A stretch of 64,000 nucleotides of DNA, from the NCBI RefSeq assembly GCF_041080675.1, contig NZ_CP163520.1:3286001-3350000 (forward strand), read 5' to 3'. This document shows positions 10,132-20,996 of the stretch, piece after piece. The translations under genes were made by a program, and so were the position numbers. The notes beneath the pieces are model-generated. The model made no database searches, had not been told where the DNA came from, and was given only the letters and a program-made list of their open reading frames with translations. Each line of letters begins with the position of its first letter. Position 1 is the stretch's first letter. The stretch comes from Streptomyces sp. cg36 (GTDB taxonomy: Bacteria > Actinomycetota > Actinomycetes > Streptomycetales > Streptomycetaceae).

Positions 10132-12279
10132 GTGTTCGGAGCATTCAGGCAACGGCGTCCCAGCAGACGTGCCGTTCTCGCGGGCGCCGCCACCGCCGGG
10201 CTCGCCGCCGCCGTAGGGGCCTGCTCCGTACCCGCGAACCGCCGCCATCCGCAGGAGGGGGCGACGGCCGCGCCGGGCCAGCCCGTCTCCGCCGGGCGGC
10301 GGGCCGTGCTGATGCAGATCGTGGCGCACCCCGACGACGACCTGTACTTCATGAACCCGGACACCCAGCACGCCCTCGACGCCGGGACGCGGATCGTCAG
10401 CGTGTACCTCACCGGCGGCGAGGCGAACGGCGACAACCGGGTCGTGAACGACCCGTCGGACCGGGTGTACGACAAGGCCGCCTATTCCTCCGCCCGCCAC
10501 CAGGGGCTGCGGCAGGCTTATGCCACGCTCCTGGGGCTGCCGGTCTTCACGCCCTGGGAGAAGGGCGTACTGGGGCTCAGGGGCGGGCACCGCGCGGAAT
10601 CCAACACCCTGGTGCACAACGGGCGCCGCGTCGACCTGGTCTTCGTCAACACGGCCATGCACACCCTGCGCGGCGGCCGGATGGGGCTGCCCAGCCTCTG
10701 GGAGGACCGGGCGCTGAGCCTGCCCGTCGTCATCGCCGAGGGCTCCCCACTGCGGGCCGCCGCCCCGTACACGTACGACGAGCTCGTGGCGGCGATCGCG
10801 GGGCTGCTGGACGCCTACGCGCCCACCCTCGTGCAGACCCTCGACCCCGACCCCGACATCCAGCACAGCACCGAGAAGGCCCGCCAGCACGACAGCGAGC
10901 AGCCGGGGTACGCCGACCACGCCGACCACACCGCCGCCGCCTCCTTCGCCTGGGCGGGGATGGTCCGGTACGTCGCCGAGGCCACCCGCGCCGGGAAGGG
11001 CGTGCCGGGGTTCGCGGTCACCTCGTACCGCGCCTACTACAACCGGCACTGGCCCAAGAACCTGCCGCCCGCCGTGCTCGCCGAGAAGGCCGCGCACCTC
11101 AAGCCGTACGGCGGCGCCCCCGACTGGCGGTGCGGCAACCCGGGCGGCTGCGGGGACTACAACGTCGGCGGCAAGCGCCCGCTGACCAACTGGAAGGGCT
11201 GGGTGCGCTCCACCCACTACCGCTACCCCGGGCCCCGGCCGGTCGTCGCCGATGAGCCGGACGGGCGGCTCGCCGCGTACGGGGTGCTGGGGCTGCGGGC
11301 GGTGCGGTGGCGCGAGACCGCGCCCGGCAGCGGGCGGTTCGGCGCGGCCGACGACCTCGGCGGCGGACCGCTCGCCCCGGTCCTCGGCGGGACCGCGCTG
11401 CGGGACGGGCGCCAGCTGCTGTTCGGGGTGCGGTTCGCCTCGATAGCCGGGCGCGCCGGGGCGAACACCCGGGAGGTGGTGCTGCTCGAACAGAGCGCGC
11501 CCGGCGGCGCGTTCGGGGCCTGGCGCGGGCTCGGCAACCCCGAGCGCGGGGACGACCGGGGGCGCCGGATCGGCTCCCCCGTCGCGGTCACCGCGCCGGA
11601 CGGCCGCGTCCACCTCTTCGTACGCAACGCCGACAAGGGCCTCAGCACGCGTGTGCGCGAGAGCGACGGGTCCTGGGGTCCGTGGGTCTCGCTGCGCGGC
11701 GAGACCGTCCAGGACGGGCTGGGCGCCACCGTGGACGGCCAGGGGCGGGTGCACGTGTTCGCGCCGGGGTACGACTTCGTCCACCGCTGGACGCAGGAGG
11801 CGCCCGGCGCACCGCTGGCCCCGGTGCGGTCCGGGCCCCGGCTGCCGGTGGCGGTGGACGCGGTCGCCGCCGTGGGGCTGCCGGGGGCGGACGGCGGGGT
11901 GCAGCTGCTGTACCGGACGCTCACCGACCCCCGCAAGACCAAGGGCAAGGGGCTGGCCCCGGCGGCCCCGGGGCTGGTGTCGGTCCGCGTGGACGGCCCG
12001 GGGCGCGCGCCCGCGCTCCGGTTCGACGGGTACGGGCCCGTCGGCGCGCTCCACTCCCCCAAGGACGGCCTGGTGATCCTCGGCAAGGACACCAGGGGGC
12101 GGGTGCAGGCGCTGGTCGGCCCCGAGCACCGCGTCCGTACGCAGGGGGTGGTCCCGGTCGACGCCCCGACCCTGCACCTCACCGCGCGCGGCCCGGTCGC
12201 CGTGGGCCTGGGCGTGGACGGCGCGCCCTGGGTGTGGCCCCTGGGCTCGGCCGCTCCCCCGGTGCGGGCGGCGGGCTGA
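10132..12279 (+). CDS. Exported PIG-L family deacetylase with C-terminal beta-propeller-like region
   Basis: A 715-aa predicted lipoprotein. The GTG at 10132 follows GACGGGG and gives a twin-arginine-like signal (SRRAVLAG, residues 11-18) ending in a lipobox with Cys31 (AVGAC); an ATG at 10054 would add 26 odd residues. Residues ~55-300 form a PIG-L/LmbE domain: AHPDDD (65-70) is the metal-binding motif and [11 protein letters not shown] the distal histidines. From residue ~370 to the end there are repeated G-x-H-x-F-type blades ([24 protein letters not shown]) as in PLL/tachylectin-like propellers. It probably de-N-acetylates a surface glycan, the propeller binding sugar; the substrate is unknown. 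It faces tuf across a shared terminator. Confidence 0.85.
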   Translation: MFGAFRQRRPSRRAVLAGAATAGLAAAVGACSVPANRRHPQEGATAAPGQPVSAGRRAVLMQIVAHPDDDLYFMNPDTQHALDAGTRIVSVYLTGGEANGDNRVVNDPSDRVYDKAAYSSARHQGLRQAYATLLGLPVFTPWEKGVLGLRGGHRAESNTLVHNGRRVDLVFVNTAMHTLRGGRMGLPSLWEDRALSLPVVIAEGSPLRAAAPYTYDELVAAIAGLLDAYAPTLVQTLDPDPDIQHSTEKARQHDSEQPGYADHADHTAAASFAWAGMVRYVAEATRAGKGVPGFAVTSYRAYYNRHWPKNLPPAVLAEKAAHLKPYGGAPDWRCGNPGGCGDYNVGGKRPLTNWKGWVRSTHYRYPGPRPVVADEPDGRLAAYGVLGLRAVRWRETAPGSGRFGAADDLGGGPLAPVLGGTALRDGRQLLFGVRFASIAGRAGANTREVVLLEQSAPGGAFGAWRGLGNPERGDDRGRRIGSPVAVTAPDGRVHLFVRNADKGLSTRVRESDGSWGPWVSLRGETVQDGLGATVDGQGRVHVFAPGYDFVHRWTQEAPGAPLAPVRSGPRLPVAVDAVAAVGLPGADGGVQLLYRTLTDPRKTKGKGLAPAAPGLVSVRVDGPGRAPALRFDGYGPVGALHSPKDGLVILGKDTRGRVQALVGPEHRVRTQGVVPVDAPTLHLTARGPVAVGLGVDGAPWVWPLGSAAPPVRAAG

Positions 12280-12333
12280 GCCGCTCCCGGGCGCGGACCG
12301 GCCGGCCCGCGGGGCCGCCGGAGAACGAAGAAA

Positions 12334-12361
12334 GGGCCCCGCACCTCTCGGTGCGGGGCCC
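12334..12361 (-). terminator. Bidirectional terminator between tuf and the PIG-L gene
   Basis: Perfect 11-bp stem GGGCCCCGCAC / GTGCGGGGCCC with a 6-base loop. On the minus strand (end of tuf) it is followed by TTTCTTCG, a weak U-tract. It lies between two convergent genes and probably serves both. Confidence 0.9.
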
Positions 12362-12400
12362 TTCCCGGTTGCTCAGCGAGCTACCAGGTCAGCACACGAA

Positions 12401-13594
<1,194 letters not shown>

Positions 13595-13756
13595 TGGGTC
13601 CTCCTGTGGAGTGGTTCTGTACGCCTTGCTTCATCGGCGCCAGGTGATCTTTGCTGGGATGCCGGGTCCGGGGGCATTCGCCGCAATACTCTCGCATTGC
13701 GCCGAATGCCCCGCCGGACTCCGGTGACAAGCCTAAAGCGGGTGAACTCCGAAGAG

Positions 13757-15883
<2,127 letters not shown>

Positions 15884-15922
15884 ATCGGCTCAGTCTTCTC
15901 TCGGTCTCGATGTGGGTTGCGA

Positions 15923-16393
15923 CTACCAGCGGTAGTGCGCGAAGGCCTTGTTGGACTCGGCCATCTTGTGCGTGTCCTCGCGCTTCTTGACGGCCGCACC
16001 GAGGCCGTTCGAGGCGTCGAGGAGCTCGTTCATGAGGCGCTCGGTCATGGTCTTCTCGCGGCGGGCGCGGGAGTAGCCCACGAGCCAGCGGAGAGCCAGG
16101 GTCGACTGGCGACCCGGCTTGACCTCGACGGGAACCTGGTAGGTCGCGCCACCGACACGGCGGGACTTGACCTCGAGGGACGGCTTGACGTTCTCCAGCG
16201 CGCGCTTCAGCGTGATGACCGGGTCGTTGCCGGTCTTCTCGCGGAGGCCCTCCATGGCGCCGTAGACGATGCGCTCGGCGGTGGAGCGCTTGCCGTCCAG
16301 CAGGATCTTGTTGATCAGCGAGGTGACAAGAGGAGACTGGTAGACCGGGTCGATGATGACCGGGCGCTTCGGGGCGGGGCCCTTACGAGGCAT
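15923..16393 (-). CDS. rpsG: 30S ribosomal protein S7
   Basis: A 156-aa S7 ([40 protein letters not shown] signature). It nucleates assembly of the 30S head and lies at the E site; in many bacteria it also autoregulates the str operon. It starts two bases after the rpsL stop. Confidence 0.98.
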   Translation of the reverse strand: MPRKGPAPKRPVIIDPVYQSPLVTSLINKILLDGKRSTAERIVYGAMEGLREKTGNDPVITLKRALENVKPSLEVKSRRVGGATYQVPVEVKPGRQSTLALRWLVGYSRARREKTMTERLMNELLDASNGLGAAVKKREDTHKMAESNKAFAHYRW

Positions 16394-16395
16394 TC

Positions 16396-16767
16396 TTACT
16401 TCTCCTTCTTGGCGCCGTAGCGGCTGCGGGCCTGCTTGCGGTTCTTGACAGCCTGGGTGTCAAGCGCACCGCGGATGATCTTGTAACGAACACCCGGCAG
16501 GTCCTTCACACGGCCACCACGCACGAGCACGATCGAGTGCTCCTGCAGGTTGTGTCCCTCACCCGGAATGTAGGCCGTGACCTCGATGCCGGAGGTCAGA
16601 CGCACACGCGCGACCTTCCGCAGCGCCGAGTTCGGCTTCTTCGGGGTGGTCGTGAACACACGCGTGCAGACGCCACGGCGCTGGGGCGAAGCCTCAAGCG
16701 CGGGCGTCTTCGTCTTCTCGACCTTGTCCTGCCGGCCCTTCCGGACCAGCTGCTGGATCGTAGGCAC
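16396..16767 (-). CDS. rpsL: 30S ribosomal protein S12
   Basis: A 123-aa S12 with a GTG start after CCGGAG. The decoding-centre loops [12 protein letters not shown] and [11 protein letters not shown] are wild type: Lys43 and Lys88, whose substitution gives streptomycin resistance and antibiotic over-production in Streptomyces, are both lysine, and Pro91 is intact. First gene of the str operon. Confidence 0.98.
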   Translation of the reverse strand: MPTIQQLVRKGRQDKVEKTKTPALEASPQRRGVCTRVFTTTPKKPNSALRKVARVRLTSGIEVTAYIPGEGHNLQEHSIVLVRGGRVKDLPGVRYKIIRGALDTQAVKNRKQARSRYGAKKEK

Positions 16768-16816
16768 TACTTCTCCGGTTTCTGTGTGCCGTTGGTGAAA
16801 CTAACCTGGAACGTCG

Positions 16817-16841
16817 CCGACCCACGCGGTCGGGTGTGTCG
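16817..16841 (-). promoter_or_regulatory. Shared 25-bp S10/str leader element (copy 2)
   Basis: Same block as at 9289-9313, differing at one position (T for C), 50 bp upstream of the rpsL start. The rest of the two leaders is not similar, so conservation of this segment is selective. Confidence 0.6.
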
Positions 16842-17037
16842 AATGCTGCAGGCTCTCGCCGTGGGCACGGAGAAAGCGCAGATCGCGGTGGCCGTATCTG
16901 GCTCGTCCTGCGGACGTAGGCACGCAGGGGAGCCCAGGCACACCCCAGGCACAAGGTCTGAGCGTACCTACCTCATCGACTTGGGTCAAAACAAATACCC
17001 ACACGCGGGACACCCTCCGGGGCGGGTGAGACCCGTC

Positions 17038-17952
17038 TCACCCGGGCCCCTCCCCGGACGGCTCCGCCCCCTCCCCGCCCCTGTCCCGCCTGGGCGCGGG
17101 CAACGGGGGGATGGTGGGCACCCGGGAGCGGCGGCTCTTGCGCACGAGCCCGGGATTCTGCGCCTCGGCCCCGGGCGTGGTGCGGGCCGCGGCCCCGGAC
17201 CCGCCCCCGGGAGCCGGACCCGCGGCGACGGCGGATTCCGGCCAGGGGGGCGGGGACGGTGCCGCGGGGCCGGGGCCGGGGCCAGGCTCCGGCGCGGGGA
17301 CGGGGTCGGGCTGCGTCGTGCGGGCCGGTTCTGCCGCGCCGGCCGTTTCCGGCGTACGGGCCTCCCCCGGCGTACGGGTCTCCCCCGGCGTGGTGGCCCG
17401 CTCCGGCGTACGGGCCCGCTGCGGCGCCGGGGCGTCGGTGTCGGCCTCCCGCCCGTCCTCGAACGCGTCACCGGGCGCGGGGGCGCCGGGCGTACGGGGG
17501 TCGCGCCGCAGGGGGATGACCTCGCCCTGCCCGGGGCGGCGGCCCCCTCTGCGTAAGCTGCGGGCCCGCGCGGCCGAGGCCGTCTCGTCCAGGGCGCGCT
17601 GGTACTGGGCCGCCGCGTCCCGCCAGCCCGCCGCGTACGCGCGCAGCTCGCGCCGCTCCAGCTCCTCGCGGACCAGGACCACGAGTTCGTCGGCGGAGTG
17701 GCGCTCCAGCTGCACCCCGAGGGAGGCCAGCAGTCCGGGCAGGTCGTCCGGCGGCGGCGGCAGCTCGGCGGCGGCGCCGGGGGGCCGGTCGTACTCGTAC
17801 TCGGCACGAGGGTCGTACTCGGCACGGGAGTCGTACTCGGCGCGGCGGTCGTACTCGGCGCGGGGGTCGTCCGGCGGACGAGAGCCGGGATCGCGGCCCG
17901 CACGACCGGCTCGGTCGCCGCTGGGCCGGGAGAACCCGTCGCTCTCAGCCAT
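17038..17952 (-). CDS. Hypothetical proline-rich protein with RAEYD repeats
   Basis: A 304-aa protein of unknown function. Residues ~31-53 carry four tandem RAEYD-type repeats encoded by 18-nt DNA repeats near 17800-17870. Residues ~65-135 form a probable helical region with conserved-looking sequence (DLPGLLASLGVQLERHSADE; a LVREELERRELRAYAAGWRDA helix). The remainder is a disordered Pro/Ala/Arg/Glu tail including a (TPGE)-like run. There is no signal peptide or membrane segment. It lies 160 bp downstream of the XRE gene on the same strand and may be co-transcribed with it. No function is proposed. Confidence 0.75.
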   Translation of the reverse strand: MAESDGFSRPSGDRAGRAGRDPGSRPPDDPRAEYDRRAEYDSRAEYDPRAEYEYDRPPGAAAELPPPPDDLPGLLASLGVQLERHSADELVVLVREELERRELRAYAAGWRDAAAQYQRALDETASAARARSLRRGGRRPGQGEVIPLRRDPRTPGAPAPGDAFEDGREADTDAPAPQRARTPERATTPGETRTPGEARTPETAGAAEPARTTQPDPVPAPEPGPGPGPAAPSPPPWPESAVAAGPAPGGGSGAAARTTPGAEAQNPGLVRKSRRSRVPTIPPLPAPRRDRGGEGAEPSGEGPG

Positions 17953-18111
17953 GCACGGCTCTCTCTCGCGTCCCCTCGCCGCCGATCCCGCCCAAGTGGG
18001 ACAGGCCGTGACAGCTTACTGTCCCGGGCCCGGGAGCCGTCCGTTTCGGCAGGGGACGTCCGTGCGACCGCGGAGCCGCGAGCGGGACTCCAGCGGGCCT
18101 CCAGTGGCGCT

Positions 18112-18552
18112 CTAGCGGGACTCCACCGAGTCCTGCGAGCGCTCGTCCGGCAGGAACTGTCCCGCCACCTTGATGAACATCGCCCGCTGCTCGGGCGGGA
18201 CCCCGAGGCCGACGGCGGCCTCCTCCAGGGTGAGCCGCCAGGCGGGCGCCCCGGGGACCGGCGGCGCGGTCGCACGCGGCGACGGCAGCGGCAGATCGTC
18301 CTCGGTGAGCCGTCCGGAGCGGATCAGCATCTCCCGCACCGGCACCTGGAGGACGTGGGCGAGGCGCCGGGTGGTCTCCAGGTCGGGCATGCTCTGGCGC
18401 TGGAGCAGACGGGTGACGGCGGCCCGGTGCACCCCGGCCTCGTCGGCGAGGCGCGACCTGCCGCCACCGCGCGGGCTGTCGATGTCGAAGCCGCGCCTGC
18501 GGATCAGCTCTTCGATCCAGGCTGCGAACCGGTCCAGCTCGCTGGTGGTCAT
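18112..18552 (-). CDS. XRE-family helix-turn-helix regulator
   Basis: A 146-aa DNA-binding protein. The start at 18552 has a strong GGAGGGAGG site; the longer frame to 18630 is rejected. Residues ~32-75 form a lambda-repressor-like HTH (RSRLADEAGVHRAAVTRLLQR), followed by a proline-rich linker and a C-terminal helix (AVGLGVPPEQRAMFIKVAGQFL). It resembles small streptomycete Xre regulators controlling unknown targets; the proline-rich protein gene downstream is the closest candidate partner. Confidence 0.85.
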   Translation of the reverse strand: MTTSELDRFAAWIEELIRRRGFDIDSPRGGGRSRLADEAGVHRAAVTRLLQRQSMPDLETTRRLAHVLQVPVREMLIRSGRLTEDDLPLPSPRATAPPVPGAPAWRLTLEEAAVGLGVPPEQRAMFIKVAGQFLPDERSQDSVESR

Positions 18553-18910
18553 GGTGATCGCCTCCCTCCGAAGCAAGGACCAGACTATCGCGCTTGCGCG
18601 CAAGGAATTAATGGCTAACCCGGGCTCCACTGTGAGGATTTTGTGGCGGGATTCCGGGTCTTGTCGCGCTCATCCCTGTTTGCGTGCCCGCTCGCACGCG
18701 GCGGAGCGTGCGCCCCCGCAACTCTCGACGGCATCCGAGGTCCGGCGGGCGTCCCAGCCATCGGGGACGGCGTCCCGTCCCGGGCGTCACGGACGGCCTC
18801 CCGTCCCGGGCGTCAGGGACGGCCTCCCGTCCCGGGCGCCGGGGTGCGGCGCGCCACCCAGGGGGCGTCGGGCCACCCAGCCCGGGACTCCCCCGCGCTC
18901 CACCCGCCCC
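18553..18910. other. Intergenic region with tandem repeats
   Basis: About 358 bp between the XRE gene and the small gene 18911-19201. It contains three 26-bp tandem repeats (see separate entry) and otherwise no recognisable gene. The XRE promoter should lie at its left end, where an AT-richer stretch (18585-18625) occurs. Confidence 0.6.
18764..18841. repeat. Three 26-bp tandem repeats with internal hairpin
   Basis: Units at 18764-18789, 18790-18815 and 18816-18841, each differing by one to four bases. Each unit holds the inverted repeat GGGACGG / CCGTCCC. The repeats lie between the 3' end of the small gene 18911-19201 and the XRE promoter and could act as RNA hairpins (attenuation or termination). 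Confidence 0.75.
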
Positions 18911-19201
18911 TCACCCCGGCGTGACCTCGCCGTCGCCCCCGCGCGCCGGCATCGCCACCACCCGGGCCCCGGCGTCGCCCGCCCCCGCCATCAGCTCCAT
19001 CGCCTCCCGCCAGCCGCTGCCGAAGCCCCGCGCCTCCCCGTCGATGGCGATCCGGGCGCCGACCTTGGCCACCACGGCCCCCAGCGCCCGTCCGACCTCC
19101 GCGCTGTACGTCCCGGCCTCCCCCGCCTCGGCGGCCACCTCCACGGCGGCCACCACCACATCCACCAGCCGCTCCTGAGCACCCGCCACCATCGGCCGCA
19201 C
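18911..19201 (-). CDS. Small hypothetical protein
   Basis: A 96-aa frame with coding-like codon use (almost all third positions G or C) and an amphipathic, Ala/Val/Glu-rich helical composition (RLVDVVVAAVEVAAEAGEAG). A GGGAG site lies five bases before a GTG at 19201; an ATG at 19192 is an alternative. There is no signal peptide or known motif. It is divergent from the Crp-type gene, the two starts being 167 bp apart. Function unknown. Confidence 0.6.
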   Translation of the reverse strand: MRPMVAGAQERLVDVVVAAVEVAAEAGEAGTYSAEVGRALGAVVAKVGARIAIDGEARGFGSGWREAMELMAGAGDAGARVVAMPARGGDGEVTPG

Positions 19202-19368
19202 CGCCTCTCCCGCCCACCCGTTTTCGAATATGCGTTCGATATTTGCAGCCTAACGCACCCCTCACCCTCAGAGCTCCCCGGTTATGCGCCGCAATCCTGC
19301 CGTTAGGGCTCGGGCCAACCGGCGCTCTCAGTAGATTTGAGCCCGCCATTGACGATCGGGAGGACCTC

Positions 19369-20094
19369 ATGGCGGCGTCCTACGGAGCCGGAGGCGGGCT
19401 CGACGACCGGGTCCCCTTCCTCACCAGGCTGGAGCAGGAGGACCGAGCGGCACTCCTCGCCCTCGGCCGTGAGCTCTCCTTCCCATCCCGCGCTCCCCTG
19501 ATCCACCAGCACGAACCGTCCTCGCATGTACTGCTGATCCTGTACGGCTGGACCAAGGTGACGGCGGCCGCCGCCAATGGCTACGAGGCGCTGCTCGCGT
19601 TACGCGGGCCCGGCGACATCGTGGGCGAGTCCGCCGCCCTGACCGGACGCCCGCGCTCGGCCACCGTGAGCGCTCTGGAGCCGCTCACGGCGGTCGCCAT
19701 AGAGCACGAGCGGTTCAGGGACTTCCTGGCGGGCTCCCCCGAGGTGGCTCTCAAGCTGCTCGGACTGACCGCCGACCGTACGCGCGCGGCCGACCAGCGC
19801 CGACTCGAATTCGGGTCGATGAACGTGCGGGAGCGGTTCGCGGTCCTGCTCCTCGACCTGGCCCGCACCCACGCCCGCCGCACCGACAAGGGCATCGAGC
19901 TCGGGGTGCCACTGAGCAAGCAGGAGCTGGCCGGGGCGATCGGCGCGTCCCGGGAGATGGTGCAGCGGCTCCTCAAGGAGCTGCGCGACCGCGGGGCCGT
20001 GCACACCGGGCGCCGGGCACTGGTGATCGTGCGTCCGGACGTCTTGCGGCGGATCGCCGGAACCGGCATCGGTGGGCCCCTCACTCACTTCTGA
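19369..20094 (+). CDS. Crp/Fnr-family transcriptional regulator with intact cyclic-nucleotide pocket
   Basis: A 241-aa protein starting at ATG 19369 after GGGAGG (the longer frame from 19243 is rejected). Residues ~20-125 form the cyclic-nucleotide-binding beta-barrel; the phosphate-binding cassette is canonical, with Gly86-Glu87 and Arg96-Ser97-Ala98 in GESAALTGRPRSATV. Residues ~152-230 form the winged helix, with the recognition helix near SKQELAGAIGASREMVQRLL. No iron-sulphur cysteines are seen. It lies 134 bp upstream of, and on the same strand as, the cyclase-like operon, so a regulatory link is plausible but not shown. Confidence 0.9.
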   Translation: MAASYGAGGGLDDRVPFLTRLEQEDRAALLALGRELSFPSRAPLIHQHEPSSHVLLILYGWTKVTAAAANGYEALLALRGPGDIVGESAALTGRPRSATVSALEPLTAVAIEHERFRDFLAGSPEVALKLLGLTADRTRAADQRRLEFGSMNVRERFAVLLLDLARTHARRTDKGIELGVPLSKQELAGAIGASREMVQRLLKELRDRGAVHTGRRALVIVRPDVLRRIAGTGIGGPLTHF

Positions 20095-20228
20095 CGCCGC
20101 GTCGCCGTGCCGCTGCCCGGAGTGACTCTGTGCACACCGTCACAGTTCGAGTGCGTCATCCGCCCTCACCACCGGTGCCTCGCCGTCGTGACTCTCTTCC
20201 CAGCACCCCATTCGGCAGAGAGGCGACC

Positions 20229-20996
20229 ATGACCGACCCCGTGAGCAGCACCATCCTGCTGTTCGACATCGAGAAGTACAGCGCGCGTGACGACGTCGAG
20301 CAGGCGTATCTGCGCCGGATGCTGTACGACGTCGCCGACCACGCCCTACTGGCCGCGGGCATCGACGAAACCCTCCGGCGACGCGCCGACCGGGGGGACT
20401 CGGTAATGGAGCTGATCGACGCCAACGCCTCGGTCTCCGCGCTCCTGCGCGCTCTGCTCACCGATGTCCCCACCCAGCTGCGAGCGGTGAACCGCATGGC
20501 CTCCAGCTCGGCGCAGATGCGGTTGCGGGCGGTGGTCGCCACCGGATTCGTGGCCACCGACCGGCTCGACGGCTGGGTCGGCTCCGACCTCAATCACGCC
20601 TGCCGACTGCTCGACGGAGCGGTGCTCCGGGCCGCGCTGCGGGAGCGACCGGACCACGACCTGGCCCTCTGCGTCTCGGAGTCCGTTTACGCGGGGATCA
20701 TCCGGCACAACCACGTCGGGCTCCCGGCCGAGGCGTTCACCCGGATCACCGTGGACAGCAAGAACGGATCGCTCGGCGCGTGGCTGCACGGGCCGGTACC
20801 GGCCGGAGACCTCCGGAGCTCCGACGACGGGGGCCAAGCACCGGCGTCCGAGCCGGAGGGCGACACCGCCCGCAGAGCCGTGCCACCGGGCTCCCGGTTC
20901 AGCAGCGGCACCGTCAAGGGGGACAACAACGGGGTCTCCGCAGGACAGATCGTCGGCAACGTCTCCCTCGGCGGGCACCGGGGAGAACAGCAGTGA
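20229..20996 (+). CDS. Class III nucleotide-cyclase-like protein with C-terminal signalling motif
   Basis: A 255-aa protein; start at 20229 after GAGAGG (upstream extension rejected). Residues ~9-190 resemble a class III cyclase homology domain: the first metal Asp in LLFDIEKYS (Asp13), the second in ADRGDSVMEL (Asp57), and the transition-state pair Asn122/Arg126 in VGSDLNHACRLL. The Lys that normally precedes the GD motif and selects adenine is not present, so specificity is probably not cAMP. Residues ~195-222 are a flexible linker, and 223-245 carry the motif ending GDNNGVSAGQIVGNV, repeated in the next protein. No TM segment. The stop overlaps the next start (GTGA). Possible Pycsar-type cyclase; activity unproven. 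Confidence 0.75.
   Translation: MTDPVSSTILLFDIEKYSARDDVEQAYLRRMLYDVADHALLAAGIDETLRRRADRGDSVMELIDANASVSALLRALLTDVPTQLRAVNRMASSSAQMRLRAVVATGFVATDRLDGWVGSDLNHACRLLDGAVLRAALRERPDHDLALCVSESVYAGIIRHNHVGLPAEAFTRITVDSKNGSLGAWLHGPVPAGDLRSSDDGGQAPASEPEGDTARRAVPPGSRFSSGTVKGDNNGVSAGQIVGNVSLGGHRGEQQ
20895..20963 (+). repeat. Signalling-motif DNA repeat, copy in the cyclase-like gene
   Basis: Codes for residues 223-245 of the cyclase-like protein. It matches 21179-21247 at most positions in protein and in much of the DNA; the core G-x-V-x-GDN-x-GVSAGQIVGNV is shared. It is the only obvious similarity between the two proteins, as expected of a homotypic interaction module. Confidence 0.85.
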
